Source: Alkalibacterium sp. AK22 (GTDB lineage: Bacteria; Bacillota; Bacilli; Lactobacillales; Carnobacteriaceae_A). Taken from it: a stretch of DNA of 64,000 bases. Of the stretch, positions 53,780 through 63,090 are shown piece after piece. A model generated the notes under the pieces. That model searched no databases. It was not told where the DNA came from and saw only the letters and a program-made list of their open reading frames with translations. The translations under genes were made by a program, and so were the position numbers. Location of the stretch: the NCBI RefSeq assembly GCF_000585255.1, contig NZ_JANL01000022.1, positions 1 through 64,000 of the forward strand, read 5' to 3'. How positions within the stretch are numbered: position 1 is the first letter of the stretch; every line of letters begins with the position of its first letter.

Positions 53780-54646
53780 ATGAGTATGAAAAAATGGATT
53801 GGAGTGGCGGTGTTTCTGCTATTTGTCGGCTTTGTCGGCTTCAGCATCTACCAAACCACACAAGAAGACCAGACTGTGACCGTTCGCAGCGCAAGTGTCG
53901 AAGAGGACTCGGTTACAGAAATCGTAGCAACGACTGGTGTCATTCAGCCTGCACAGATGCAGGAAGTCATGGGTCAGGGCCTAGTGCTGGAACTCGGTGT
54001 AGCTGTTGGAGATTCGGTTGAGGAAGGCGACACCTTAGTGACCTATCAAGATGGAACCAGCTTTACAGCTAACTTTGACGGAACAATCACTGAAATCAAC
54101 GTAGCTGAAGGAGAAGCAGACAATAATGCTCAACAAGGACAAGCCTCCCTTGTACTAGCAGACCTCAACGAACTGGAAGTCGCTCTCGAGCTTTCCCGTT
54201 CGGATGCCAGTCAGATAGAAGTCGATCAGGCTGTTCAGATGGATTATGCTGGACAGAATTTTGAAGGGACAGTTTCCTTTATTGAACCGATTGCTCGAAC
54301 AGAACAGACTCAGATGGGTTCTTCTAGCAGGCTGGGGGCTACTGTTGCTTTTGACTCTGATATAGATGGACTGATTGCAGGCTTTGATATTGATGTCGAT
54401 ATTATCGTTGCTTCAGTGGACAACGCTCTCGTCATTCCAATCGAAGCACTTAACTTTGATCAGAATAATAATCCTTATGTCTTCACAGTAGAAGAGGGTG
54501 TAGCAACTGAAGTCCCCATCGAAACCGGCATCCAGTCTGATGCACGGATTGAGGTGACCGAAGGTTTATCCGAAGGGGACCAGGTCGTGCTGTCTCCAGA
54601 TGAAGATCTGGAAGACGGTATGGAAGTAGAAATAGAAGAAGAATAA
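53780..54646 (+). CDS. HlyD/MacA-like efflux adaptor subunit
   Basis: 288 aa: N-terminal membrane anchor (IGVAVFLLFVGFVGFSIYQTTQE), lipoyl/barrel-sandwich halves (GVIQPAQMQEVMGQGLVLELGVAVGDSVEEGDTLVTY and FDGTITEINVAEGEA), beta-barrel domain, and an acidic C-terminal end. A YknX-type partner of the ABC proteins that follow. AAGGG lies upstream of the first ATG (53780), with a second ATG two codons later. First gene of a three-gene operon. Confidence 0.9.
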   Translation: MSMKKWIGVAVFLLFVGFVGFSIYQTTQEDQTVTVRSASVEEDSVTEIVATTGVIQPAQMQEVMGQGLVLELGVAVGDSVEEGDTLVTYQDGTSFTANFDGTITEINVAEGEADNNAQQGQASLVLADLNELEVALELSRSDASQIEVDQAVQMDYAGQNFEGTVSFIEPIARTEQTQMGSSSRLGATVAFDSDIDGLIAGFDIDVDIIVASVDNALVIPIEALNFDQNNNPYVFTVEEGVATEVPIETGIQSDARIEVTEGLSEGDQVVLSPDEDLEDGMEVEIEEE

Positions 54647-54658
54647 GGAGGTTTCTTT

Positions 54659-55366
54659 GTGATAGAAATCAAAGACATTGAAAAAATATATCATCTAGGC
54701 GGAGAAACCGTCAAAGCACTGGATCAGGTTTCTCTCACAATCGGTAAAGGGGAATTCACGTCAATCATGGGACCCAGTGGATCTGGGAAATCGACACTGA
54801 TGAATATCCTCGGCCTGCTGGACCGCTTTGATTCCGGACAGTATTTACTGAATGAAACCGACGTATCAGGTCTGTCTGATGCCCAGACGGCGCGCATCAG
54901 AAATAAAGAAATAGGCTTTGTCTTCCAGTCATTCAACCTTATGGCCCGGATGAATGTCCTGGAAAACGTCATGCTTCCATTGGTGTACGCTAAAGTTCCC
55001 CATAAGGAAAGAGTCCAGCGGGCTACAGAAGCACTGGAAAAAGTCGGCCTTGGTAATCGCCTTAAACATATGACTAATGAAATATCAGGAGGACAGAAGC
55101 AACGGGTAGCCATTGCCCGTGCAATCGTCAATGATCCGTCCGTGCTGATGGCTGATGAGCCGACAGGAAACCTGGATTCAAAAACTACAGAAGATATCAT
55201 GCGCATCTTTCAGGAATTGAATGAAGAAGGCACAACCATTGTGATGGTCACGCACGAGCCTGAAATGGCTGAGTATACCAAGCGGATTGTTTACTTCAGA
55301 GATGGCATCATTCAGAAGGATGTCGAACAGACTCCCAAAAAGATTGCCAAGCGGGAGGGAGAATAA
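54659..55366 (+). CDS. ABC transporter ATP-binding protein (MacB/YknY-like)
   Basis: 235 aa. Walker [18 protein letters not shown]-loop QSFNLM, signature [16 protein letters not shown], Walker [16 protein letters not shown] and H-loop VTHEPEMA. LolD/MacB-type sequence. GTG start with AAGGAGG 7 nt upstream. Between the adaptor and permease genes; 12-bp and 0-bp gaps. Confidence 0.95.
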   Translation: MIEIKDIEKIYHLGGETVKALDQVSLTIGKGEFTSIMGPSGSGKSTLMNILGLLDRFDSGQYLLNETDVSGLSDAQTARIRNKEIGFVFQSFNLMARMNVLENVMLPLVYAKVPHKERVQRATEALEKVGLGNRLKHMTNEISGGQKQRVAIARAIVNDPSVLMADEPTGNLDSKTTEDIMRIFQELNEEGTTIVMVTHEPEMAEYTKRIVYFRDGIIQKDVEQTPKKIAKREGE

Positions 55367-56587
55367 ATGTTTATAAAAGAAAATTTCAAGATGGCTTTAG
55401 ACAGTATTTTTGCCAATAAAATGCGCTCGTTTCTTACCATGCTGGGAATCATCATCGGTATTGCATCCGTTATCGCCATTTTAGCTGTCGGTAACGGTGC
55501 AGTGGATGAGATCACGCGGACCTTCAGCGATCTGGGAGCCACAACAATCAGCCTGGATGCCAATGATCCAGACCGGTCAGGTGATTTGATCACCCTAGAT
55601 GACCTCAACGTTCTGAGAGATTCCATTGATGAGATACGCTATATTTCTCCCAATGAGAATATGACGGGGAATTTGTCTTCACAAGACGTTTCCCGCCAGG
55701 CTGTCATATCCTATGGGACTCCCGACCTGCAGTTCCTAAACCAGAGCATGAGTTCTAATCTGGTGGCTGGACGTTACTTTAATCAGGTCGATTTTGAGGA
55801 AGGCCAGGATGTGATTGTTATCGATGAAGATGGTGCCCGGGCATTATTTGACCGGGTCGATGTTGTCGGAGAAACGGTTCGCCTATCTGTCGCTCAGAAT
55901 CAGCTGAACCTAAGGGTTGTCGGTGTCGTCGAAGGATCATTTGCTGGCATGCAAGGAGCATTTGATCCCAGTCAGATTCCTCTTTTCGTCTCCCTTCCTC
56001 AGTCGACACTGAGCAATCAGGTCCCTGAACTTTCAGGAATGGATTCGGTGGTCATCGAAGTCGAGTCTACAGATCAGATTGATTCTGTATCCAGCCAAGT
56101 TGTACGGCTGCTTGAGCTTAGGCATGATGCTGTAGGAGAAAATACCTACAATGCTACAAACTTTCTTCAAGCTCTTGACCAAGTGAACAATGTGCTCAGC
56201 CTCTTCATCAACTTTATTGCCGCTGTAGCAGGTATTGCCTTACTGGTTGGCGGTATCGGTGTCATGAATATCATGCTGGTCTCAGTCACTGAGCGGACGA
56301 GGGAAATTGGTACACGGAAAGCCCTAGGTGCAACTACTCGAACTATTCTAATCCAATTCCTGATGGAGTCTGTCATTCTTAGCCTGATTGGCGGGATGAT
56401 TGGGTTGACCTTCGGTATAATCATATCCAACCTGATTGGAGGCGCACTAGATATCACTCCAATTGTTACACTTGGAAGCGTCGCGCTGGTTGTTCTATTT
56501 TCTACCGCTGTTGGGGTATTCTTCGGTATATATCCAGCCAGAAAAGCAGCCAAGTTGAATCCGATTGATGCTTTGCGTTATGAATAA
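55367..56587 (+). CDS. ABC transporter permease (MacB/YknZ-like, FtsX domain)
   Basis: 406 aa. First helix at about 20-42 (MLGIIIGIASVIAILAVG), a large extracellular MacB periplasmic-core-like domain (about 45-265), then three C-terminal helices with VMNIMLVSVTERTREIGTRKALGATTRTILIQFLMESV and the end LNPIDALRYE. Mechanotransmission-type exporter: with YknX/YknY-like partners it may expel antimicrobial peptides (in B. subtilis YknWXYZ protects from SdpC toxin). ATG directly after the preceding stop. Confidence 0.93.
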   Translation: MFIKENFKMALDSIFANKMRSFLTMLGIIIGIASVIAILAVGNGAVDEITRTFSDLGATTISLDANDPDRSGDLITLDDLNVLRDSIDEIRYISPNENMTGNLSSQDVSRQAVISYGTPDLQFLNQSMSSNLVAGRYFNQVDFEEGQDVIVIDEDGARALFDRVDVVGETVRLSVAQNQLNLRVVGVVEGSFAGMQGAFDPSQIPLFVSLPQSTLSNQVPELSGMDSVVIEVESTDQIDSVSSQVVRLLELRHDAVGENTYNATNFLQALDQVNNVLSLFINFIAAVAGIALLVGGIGVMNIMLVSVTERTREIGTRKALGATTRTILIQFLMESVILSLIGGMIGLTFGIIISNLIGGALDITPIVTLGSVALVVLFSTAVGVFFGIYPARKAAKLNPIDALRYE

Positions 56588-56625
56588 AATCACATAACCC
56601 CTTGCAATGTATATGAAAATACGGC

Positions 56626-56668
56626 GGACGCATAAGGACAGTATCCTTACAGCGTCCGCCGTTTTCTT
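56626..56668. terminator. Terminator after the MacAB-like operon
   Basis: Arms CGGCGGACGC and GCGTCCGCCG with an inner AGGA/TCCT stem and a TTTTC tail. Its minus-strand side precedes no gene start but follows the bactofilin-like gene. Confidence 0.8.
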
Positions 56669-56675
56669 GTTGAGC

Positions 56676-57890
56676 TTAAATGCGTTTTGCTGACGATTCA
56701 GTTACTCTCTCTAAGCCACCGCCTCCTCTGCCACGAGCACTAAGCAGCAAGGCGCCCAGACCCATGACCACTACAAGCAGTCTGATCAGCCAGCCTACTA
56801 CCGGTAGGATCATCAGTATTTCGAGGAGCAGCAAACCTAGCAGAAGAGCTAGGAACTCTCGAACACCTTCAGTCTGCCCAGTCAGCCTGAAAAAAAGGGT
56901 TCCGGCTGCAAGAGCCAGCACAATTTTGGCCGCATACAGACACACGCCAAAAAGCAGGAATAAAATAAAACTCATCGGCAAGCCGATAATCGTCAGCATG
57001 AGTAGTAACGAAATGAACGGTATGGCAACTAGACCCAGCAATCCGGCACCAAAAGTCGAAAGTGGCCGGCTATTGACCGGGACGACACTCTTGATCCAGA
57101 AATCGGGCCGGATCAGTTTTACTAGTAGCCATACGACCAGTGCCGCAAGTATGCTCCAAATGAGCCTCAAGCTGATAAAGATCCAGTTTCTCTCCTGTCT
57201 CACCGAGGTCCGCATCGCCCACGCATCGGATGCTGTATGCCTTACCGTCCCCCTTACCTCAGCTCCTAAAGCTATGTCAGGCTGTCGAGGGCCTTCATGA
57301 ATTACGTCTCCTTCAATGACCGACTGCTCGTCGACTGTCAGTTGCTCACTGTTGATATGTGCATCGCCGCCGACCAATCCATCGAGAACCACCCTTTCTC
57401 CCGCGCCATATACATCCCTGGCGACCTCACCATGCAAACTTAGGCTTGAGGCAGCTGCAAATATATCCCGGTCGACTTGCCCTCCCGGCTCGAGTGTCAC
57501 AGTCTGCCCCACCAGAAAAACATCACCTTCCTGTTCTCCGCTGAGCTGTATCACTTCACCTACACTGAAAATCGTTCCGGTCACTCTTCCTTCGATCACA
57601 ATCCTCTGTCCAGCTGAAAATAGCGAGCCATCAATATTGCCTCTTATGATAATTTCATCACCTACAGCGAATACAGTTCCTTCTATATCTCCGTCTATTT
57701 CAATGAAGTCCCCTGTAAACACCCCCGGGCCTGCCAGTACAGCGTTCTCTTCCAGTCCTCTTTGATGAAATTGACCAGCTCCATGGTTTCCCGCCCAGAC
57801 ACTGCCTCCTGATAGCATCAGCAACAATAAGACCAGCAGAATCCCCAGTTGAGATGCCAGTCTTTTTTTCTGCAGATTTTCTTTTGCCAT
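56676..57890 (-). CDS. Secreted/membrane bactofilin-like beta-helix protein
   Basis: 404 aa. Signal peptide (about 1-33, KRLASQLGILLVLLLLMLSGGSVWAG), an extracellular region (about 45-210) of repeats every ~18 residues like GDIEGTVFAVGDEIIIRGNIDGSLFSAGQRIVIEGRVTGTIFSVG, as in polymer-forming bactofilin domains, then a membrane domain of four to five helices (about 235-385). ATG at 57890 has AGGAGGAG 7 nt upstream. The combination of an exported bactofilin-like fold with a C-terminal multi-helix domain is known in hypothetical proteins; the function is unknown. Confidence 0.8.
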   Translation of the reverse strand: MAKENLQKKRLASQLGILLVLLLLMLSGGSVWAGNHGAGQFHQRGLEENAVLAGPGVFTGDFIEIDGDIEGTVFAVGDEIIIRGNIDGSLFSAGQRIVIEGRVTGTIFSVGEVIQLSGEQEGDVFLVGQTVTLEPGGQVDRDIFAAASSLSLHGEVARDVYGAGERVVLDGLVGGDAHINSEQLTVDEQSVIEGDVIHEGPRQPDIALGAEVRGTVRHTASDAWAMRTSVRQERNWIFISLRLIWSILAALVVWLLVKLIRPDFWIKSVVPVNSRPLSTFGAGLLGLVAIPFISLLLMLTIIGLPMSFILFLLFGVCLYAAKIVLALAAGTLFFRLTGQTEGVREFLALLLGLLLLEILMILPVVGWLIRLLVVVMGLGALLLSARGRGGGGLERVTESSAKRI

Positions 57891-58287
57891 AAAAAGCTCC
57901 TCCTGTCCAAAAAAAGCAGATGACATTCTGTGTATGTATAAGGATTATTGAGGATAACTTCCTGGAAATAGGTGCTATTTATACGATTATTTTACCACCG
58001 TATAAAACTCTAGCCTAACCTCAAGCATTCTATTTGGGATATAACTGCTTGATATGGTAGACATCTTACCAAGTAAATCCCCCTGACTAACTGTCAAAAA
58101 TAGCCCTGCCTATTCATCCCGAGCCAGGATTTATCGTCCTGATTTCAGGACACCCGCAAAGCTTTTTCGCTCTGTCATACCCGCCCAGCCACAAAAAGCA
58201 TATAAAAACAGGACAGCAGCGCTGTCCTGTCAGTTGCCTTGTCCTGAAATGCTTTTCTCTCATGCACTAAGACTTCAGATACCTTTT
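57891..58287. other. Intergenic region with the purine permease terminator
   Basis: About 400 bp between the bactofilin-like start and the purine permease stop. Contains the perfect hairpin ACAGGACAG-N5-CTGTCCTGT at 58208-58230 followed by T residues on the minus strand (terminator of the permease). I see no ORF with an RBS in the rest. Confidence 0.6.
58208..58230 (-). terminator. Terminator of the purine permease gene
   Basis: 9-bp perfect stem, 5-nt loop and a T5 run on the minus strand, about 58 bp after the stop codon. Confidence 0.8.
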
Positions 58288-59751
58288 TTAAAGCAGTCCC
58301 ATCACCACAAAGTTAATGATGAACAGAGCCGTTGTCGCCCAGAGAACAGGGTGGACCACTCGCACTTTTCCCTTAACTATCTTGGTAATGATATAAAACA
58401 TAAAGCCGGCTGCAATCCCGTAAGAAATACTGTAAGAAAAGCCCATAAAGATAGAAGCAAAGAAAGCCGGCACAGCTTCTTCCAGGTTGTTCCAGTCGAT
58501 TTCAGAAAATGCCGACATCATCAGGATACCAACAAGGATTAGTGCAGGAGCAGTAGCAGCTCCCGGTACAATGGACATGACTGGAGCAAAGAAAGCGGTC
58601 AGAAGGAACATACTTGCAGTCACCAGACTCGTCAAGCCTGTACGGCCACCAGCACCAATACCGGCAGCACTTTCCACGAAGGTTGTGACTGGTGAGGTTC
58701 CAAATACAGCACCTGCAGCTGTTGCTACTGTATCTGCCAGGAGAGCCTTCTCCATTTTAGTATTCAGTCCGCGACCTTTATCCATGGATTTCTCATCGTC
58801 TAGCGTAAAGATTCCCGCTTTGCGGCCGGTTCCAATAAAGGTTCCGATCGTGTCGAAGACATCGGTCAGAGTAAAGGCAAAAACAGTGATCAGAATCAGG
58901 GCATACCGTGAAGGGTCAGCCAGCAGAGACATCAGTCCCTCAGAACCGAAAGCTGCTCCGAACGTTGTTCCCAGTTCACTGAAGGCAGAGCCAAATGAAT
59001 TAGCCGGGTTAGTCAAACCGGACAGGTCCGTTACGCCCAATGGGATTCCGACCAGAGTAGTCAGCACAATACCGATCAGAATCGCTCCCTTGACTTTAGC
59101 GACCATCAAGACGACCATAGTGATCAGACCGAACAGAGCGAGCAGGGCATAAGGATTTGTCAGACTGCCTAAATCAGGAATGATGCCTCCACCCGTAACA
59201 ACGGTATTAATCGGTCCATTAATTTCGGTTCCGGCTGAAAAAGGCTCATTGTTGACAGCGATGATATCCTGTCCTTCAGAAGTGAATTCCAGCAACTGAG
59301 CATTTTTGATTCCAATATAAGCAATAAATACACCGATACCGCCACCGATTGCGTGCTGCAGTGACTCGGGAATCGCATGAATGATTTTCTTTCTGATAGA
59401 GGTTACCGTGATCAAAATCCCTACAACACCTGTCAAAAATACCATAAACAGGGCTTCTTGCCAGGTGAACCCCAGTGCAAAAACAACCGTATAGGTGAAG
59501 AAGGCATTCAGCCCCATTCCGGGTGCCTGTGCGTAAGGGACGTTGGCATATAGAGCCAAAATGAGTGTACCGACTGCCGTCGACAGCACCGTTGCCAGAA
59601 AGACAGCCTGGGTCGGCATGCCGGTAAGAGCCAAAATTTGCGGATTGACAAAAATGATATAGGACATGGCAAAGAATGTAGTCAGTCCTGCTGTGATTTC
59701 TGTCCCGATTGTAGTATTGTTCTCCTTAAGTTGAAACATCTTCTCTAACAA
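58288..59751 (-). CDS. NCS2 family purine permease (guanine/hypoxanthine, AzgA-type)
   Basis: 487 aa with about 12-14 membrane segments. Motifs of the AzgA/PbuG branch: TEITAGLTTFFAMSYIIFVNPQILALTGMP, APGMGLNAFFTYTVV, and TDVFDTIGTFIGTGRKAGIF. Takes up guanine and hypoxanthine by H+ symport. The first codon of this frame is TTG (59751), with GAGGG 7 nt upstream; ATG four codons on is the alternative. A guanine riboswitch lies in its 5' leader, so transport is likely repressed when purine is abundant. Confidence 0.93.
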   Translation of the reverse strand: MLEKMFQLKENNTTIGTEITAGLTTFFAMSYIIFVNPQILALTGMPTQAVFLATVLSTAVGTLILALYANVPYAQAPGMGLNAFFTYTVVFALGFTWQEALFMVFLTGVVGILITVTSIRKKIIHAIPESLQHAIGGGIGVFIAYIGIKNAQLLEFTSEGQDIIAVNNEPFSAGTEINGPINTVVTGGGIIPDLGSLTNPYALLALFGLITMVVLMVAKVKGAILIGIVLTTLVGIPLGVTDLSGLTNPANSFGSAFSELGTTFGAAFGSEGLMSLLADPSRYALILITVFAFTLTDVFDTIGTFIGTGRKAGIFTLDDEKSMDKGRGLNTKMEKALLADTVATAAGAVFGTSPVTTFVESAAGIGAGGRTGLTSLVTASMFLLTAFFAPVMSIVPGAATAPALILVGILMMSAFSEIDWNNLEEAVPAFFASIFMGFSYSISYGIAAGFMFYIITKIVKGKVRVVHPVLWATTALFIINFVVMGLL

Positions 59752-59903
59752 AAAATAACCCTCTTTCTATTATTTTGTCCGACTAGTCGAACTCAAGAAT
59801 AAAAGGGTCATCTAACATTATGGAATGGGGAAAAGTCCGGACCTTTTGAATGCATTCATTCACCAGCTCCTGCTTTGACTCGCATAAAGTATAAGTGCTC
59901 AAT

Positions 59904-59966
59904 CTAATAGTCAGTCTTTTAAGGTGACTGGTAGAAACTTTAGCCCATATCGCTAAATTATATTAG
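59904..59966 (-). ncRNA. Guanine-class purine riboswitch aptamer
   Basis: Minus strand: P1 CTAATA/TATTAG, P2 TTTAGC/GCTAAA around loop GATATGG, P3 CAGTC/GACTG, and the conserved core GTTTCTACC and ACTAT. The C at the ligand-pairing position (ACTAT, not ATTAT) predicts guanine/hypoxanthine. Lies about 150 nt upstream of the purine permease start. The expression platform in 59752-59903 is not clear to me. Confidence 0.9.
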
Positions 59967-59991
59967 ACAACTCTTTTTTCAATTCATCGTC

Positions 59992-60020
59992 AGTATATAA
60001 TGGGGTTGTAAAAGAGTCAA
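59992..60020 (-). promoter_or_regulatory. Promoter of the riboswitch-permease unit
   Basis: TTGACT - 17 nt - TATACT on the minus strand, 25 bp upstream of the aptamer. Confidence 0.75.
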
Positions 60021-60033
60021 TAAAAAAACGAAA

Positions 60034-60074
60034 AAAAAAAAGAGCAAACGCCGTTAACGTTCGTCTTTTTTTAA
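60034..60074. terminator. Bidirectional terminator after gor
   Basis: A-rich/T-rich arms (AAAAAAAGA / TCTTTTTTT) enclosing AACG/CGTT; ends the glutathione reductase gene on the minus strand. Confidence 0.65.
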
Positions 60075-60119
60075 ACTTAATTTTTATTGCCTATGCAAGC
60101 CGTTTTTATTTGTGCCGCA

Positions 60120-61481
60120 TCATTTCATGGTCACAAACTCTTCTGCCGCTGTTGGATGGATGGCAATTGTCCGGTCAAAGTCTTTCTTGGTTGCCCCCAT
60201 CTGTATGGCTACTGCAAAGCCTTGCAGGATTTCATCCATCCCTTTGCCGATCCCATGCAAGCCAACGACCTTTTCACGCTTACCTACACAGACTAGTTTC
60301 ATGTAGGTTTTCTGCCGGTTCTGGGTAATTGAACTGTGCATGGAAGTAAACTCAGCTTTATAAATTTTGATGGCCTCTTTTGGAAACAGATCATTTGCTT
60401 CTTCTTCTGTCATCCCGACTGTACCAATTGGTGGATGTGTAAAAATCACTGTCGGAATGTTGCTATAGTCCAGATAAGCATTTTTCTGGTCATTGAAGAG
60501 CCGTTCAGATAGATGTCGGCCTGCTGCGATGGCAACAGGTGTCAACTCTGCCCGTCCAGTCACATCACCTACCGCATACACCCGGTTACCTGTCGTATTC
60601 TGATAGCGGTCCACTTCGATATAACCACCCGGGTAGCATTTGACACCTGCAGACTCCAATTCAAGATCCTGCGTGTTAGGTATACGACCGGTAGCCCAAA
60701 GAACCATGTCCGTTTGATGGCTTGTACCGTCCTCAAAATGCAGCTTATACCGCCCATCAGCCAACTCTGTGACTTCGGTTACTGTTTTATTGGATTGAAT
60801 CTTGCGGCCTTCTGCCTCAGAAATAGCAGCAAAGCCTTCACAGATCACCGAATCAAAGTTATTGAGCGGCTTTGACTTGCGTACAAAAAGGTGGGTGTCT
60901 ACACCCAGTGCGTGAAAAATATTGCTCATTTCTACACCAATATAACCGCCTCCAATAACAGCTATACTTTTTGGCAGCTCTTCCATCCTGAACACATCAT
61001 CTGATACCATGCCTAACTCCCCACCTGGTATATCCAGTCGCCTCGGCTTACCCCCCGTAGCAATCAAGATGTGTTCTGCAGTAACTGTTTCACCATTCAC
61101 TTTAACAGTGGATTCATCTACAAAAGATGCCCGGCCATTGATATACTCGACTCCATTACTGTCCAATCCACGCTTGTAAGCTCCGTGCAGAAAGTGGATA
61201 AAGTCATCGCGATTCTGCATCATTTTTTTAAAATTAAGTGTAGGCTTACTCTCAAATTCAAGTCCATAGCCGTCGGCATAGTGGTGGATGGCTTCCATCA
61301 TTTCAGCTACATGCCACATGATTTTTTTCGGCACACACCCCAGGTTCACGCAAGTCCCTCCCAGGTGCGCTTCTTCAATCAAAGCAACTCTGGCTCCCCG
61401 CATAGCTGCCCTGTTTGCTGAAGCAATCCCTCCGCTTCCGCCACCAATAACCAAGTAGTCATAGTCAAACTGTTTCTTCAT
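60120..61481 (-). CDS. gor: Glutathione-disulfide reductase
   Basis: 453 aa NADPH-dependent flavoenzyme. FAD site YLVIGGGSGGIASANRAA, redox disulfide GGTCVNLGCVPKK, NADPH site VIGGGYIGVEM, C-terminal dimer/active-site HPTAAEEF. Reduces glutathione disulfide (glutathione or a glutathione-like thiol, possibly imported). Adjacent to the GT8 gene, ending 2 bp from it; RBS GGAGTGGAAG. With spx, gloA and the persulfide operon it suggests active thiol chemistry. Confidence 0.93.
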   Translation of the reverse strand: MKKQFDYDYLVIGGGSGGIASANRAAMRGARVALIEEAHLGGTCVNLGCVPKKIMWHVAEMMEAIHHYADGYGLEFESKPTLNFKKMMQNRDDFIHFLHGAYKRGLDSNGVEYINGRASFVDESTVKVNGETVTAEHILIATGGKPRRLDIPGGELGMVSDDVFRMEELPKSIAVIGGGYIGVEMSNIFHALGVDTHLFVRKSKPLNNFDSVICEGFAAISEAEGRKIQSNKTVTEVTELADGRYKLHFEDGTSHQTDMVLWATGRIPNTQDLELESAGVKCYPGGYIEVDRYQNTTGNRVYAVGDVTGRAELTPVAIAAGRHLSERLFNDQKNAYLDYSNIPTVIFTHPPIGTVGMTEEEANDLFPKEAIKIYKAEFTSMHSSITQNRQKTYMKLVCVGKREKVVGLHGIGKGMDEILQGFAVAIQMGATKKDFDRTIAIHPTAAEEFVTMK

Positions 61482-61483
61482 CT

Positions 61484-62347
61484 TTATCTTCCACTCCTGT
61501 CTGCCCAGACTGTCTCACTGCTGGGATATACTTTTCTTTCATTTTCAAAATAATACTTGCCTAGAGCATACTTGTATTTTTCTCTTTCGTTCCATGGCTT
61601 GTGCTTTCCGGAATAATGAATAAATACCACACGTTCCTCTACTCTGGCATAGCTGAATTTATGAGGAAAAAGAATTTTGAGTTTCTCATATACTTTCGGA
61701 TTCATATTATACACCCGCCAATCCTCTTCCAAAATATCATTATTAAATACCAGATTGAAAATATCCTGATCAGGCAAAATCAAGACCGACTTATTTTCGC
61801 GAATCACGTCAACAATGTGCTGAGCACGTTCAATTTGTCGCAGTTTTTTTAGGTTCATCAGAACCACACCTGAATTAAAGTAATTTTCCGAATCAAAGTT
61901 TCTCAGCCTTAGATTGTTGAAAGGCTGGACCCACTTGGTTTTGTACTTATAACTGGTAGCCACAAAGGCATTACCGTGAAAATCTTTTTGGTAGAGAGGC
62001 TTTAGGTCATTAATACAGATAATGTCAGGATCCAGATACAGCACACGGTCGACCTCATCGGGCAGCAGGTAGGGAGCAAACATCCACAAGTACATTTCCA
62101 GTGCATAGTAACGTGTAATAGCCACCTTGTCGGATGTCTTAAAAAAATCCCGGCTATAAATGGGAATCAGTGAATGACCGTCGGTTTCCACATAGTCTTG
62201 CAAGTCTTTCAGTCTTTGTTTTGAAATGCCCGCATGAAGTAGATACATACAGAAGGTGTCGTCTGGATGCTTATCTACAATCGACCGTATCAGGACTTTT
62301 AATGGATATACATAGTGTTCATTCAGTGAGAAAAGAAGATTGATCAT
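61484..62347 (-). CDS. Glycosyltransferase family 8 protein
   Basis: 287 aa GT-A fold retaining transferase. FSLNEHYVYPLKVLIRSI at the start, metal-binding DxD in VLYLDPDIICINDLKPLY, NSGVVLMNLKKLR, and FIHYSGKHKPW near the end. It would add hexose from a UDP-sugar to lipid, teichoic acid or protein acceptors. ATG at 62347 chosen because GGAGG stands 7 nt upstream. It precedes gor with a 2-bp gap; this operon pairing is unexpected. Confidence 0.9.
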   Translation of the reverse strand: MINLLFSLNEHYVYPLKVLIRSIVDKHPDDTFCMYLLHAGISKQRLKDLQDYVETDGHSLIPIYSRDFFKTSDKVAITRYYALEMYLWMFAPYLLPDEVDRVLYLDPDIICINDLKPLYQKDFHGNAFVATSYKYKTKWVQPFNNLRLRNFDSENYFNSGVVLMNLKKLRQIERAQHIVDVIRENKSVLILPDQDIFNLVFNNDILEEDWRVYNMNPKVYEKLKILFPHKFSYARVEERVVFIHYSGKHKPWNEREKYKYALGKYYFENERKVYPSSETVWADRSGR

Positions 62348-62439
62348 TTGAGGTCCTCCACCATTCACTTGTCGCTCTGTATCTGTTCCTTTTTACATTA
62401 TACCTATTCCTGTGCTAAAACTCACATAAATCATACTAC

Positions 62440-62476
62440 ATATCCCCTTTTAAAGAAATGAGATATCCCCTATAAT
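62440..62476 (+). promoter_or_regulatory. Promoter with direct repeats upstream of the chromate transporter genes
   Basis: -10 TATAAT (62471-62476) and a TTTTAA -35 17 nt upstream. Direct repeats ATATCCCCT at 62440-62448 and 62463-62471, 23 bp apart, border the -35 and -10. Possible regulatory sites. Confidence 0.45.
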
Positions 62477-62511
62477 AGTGGAAGACTTGATAAACGAAAG
62501 AAGGACACGCC

Positions 62512-63090
62512 ATGCAAACAGACAAACTCTACTCTACCCTCTTCCGATCAACTTTTTTCCTTAGTATGTTTACTTTCGGAGGCGGCTATGTGATTGTTCC
62601 CCTTATGGAAAAAAAGTTCGTCAATGAACTCAAATGGATCAGTGAAGATGAAATGCTCAACCTGATCGCCATAGGCCAGTCCGCCCCTGGACCGATTGCC
62701 GTCAATACTTCTATCCTAGTCGGCTACCGCATGGCTGGCTTTAAAGGAGCCATGGTCACCGTTCTCGGAACTATTCTCCCTCCACTCGGTATCATGACCG
62801 TCTTGGCATACATATACCTAGCAGTCAGAGACAACGCTCTGGTCAATAATGTCCTGCTGGGCATGCAGGCTGGTGTAGCCGCAATCATTGTCAATGTTGT
62901 CTATAATATGGCCAAACGTGTGGTCAAGCAAAAAAAAGTCATTCCTGTCCTCGTGATGGTCGCCTCTTTGATTGCAGTAATTGGCCTGCAGGTCAATATT
63001 CTTTGGATTCTGCTGTTTTCAGCTGTGACTGGTGGACTAATGACAATAGTGGACTTGAAAAGAAGAGTCCATAAGGAGGAAGCTCAATGA
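62512..63090 (+). CDS. Chromate transporter, N-terminal-type half (CHR family)
   Basis: 192 aa with about six helices. CHR family motif FFLSMFTFGGGYVIVPLMEKKFVNELKWISEDEMLNLIAIGQSAPGPIAVNTSILVGY. Members of the split (short-chain) type work as pairs, exporting chromate or importing sulfate-like anions; the natural substrate here is unknown. Overlaps the second half by 4 bp (ATGA). Matches the B. subtilis YwrB/YwrA pair. Confidence 0.9.
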   Translation: MQTDKLYSTLFRSTFFLSMFTFGGGYVIVPLMEKKFVNELKWISEDEMLNLIAIGQSAPGPIAVNTSILVGYRMAGFKGAMVTVLGTILPPLGIMTVLAYIYLAVRDNALVNNVLLGMQAGVAAIIVNVVYNMAKRVVKQKKVIPVLVMVASLIAVIGLQVNILWILLFSAVTGGLMTIVDLKRRVHKEEAQ

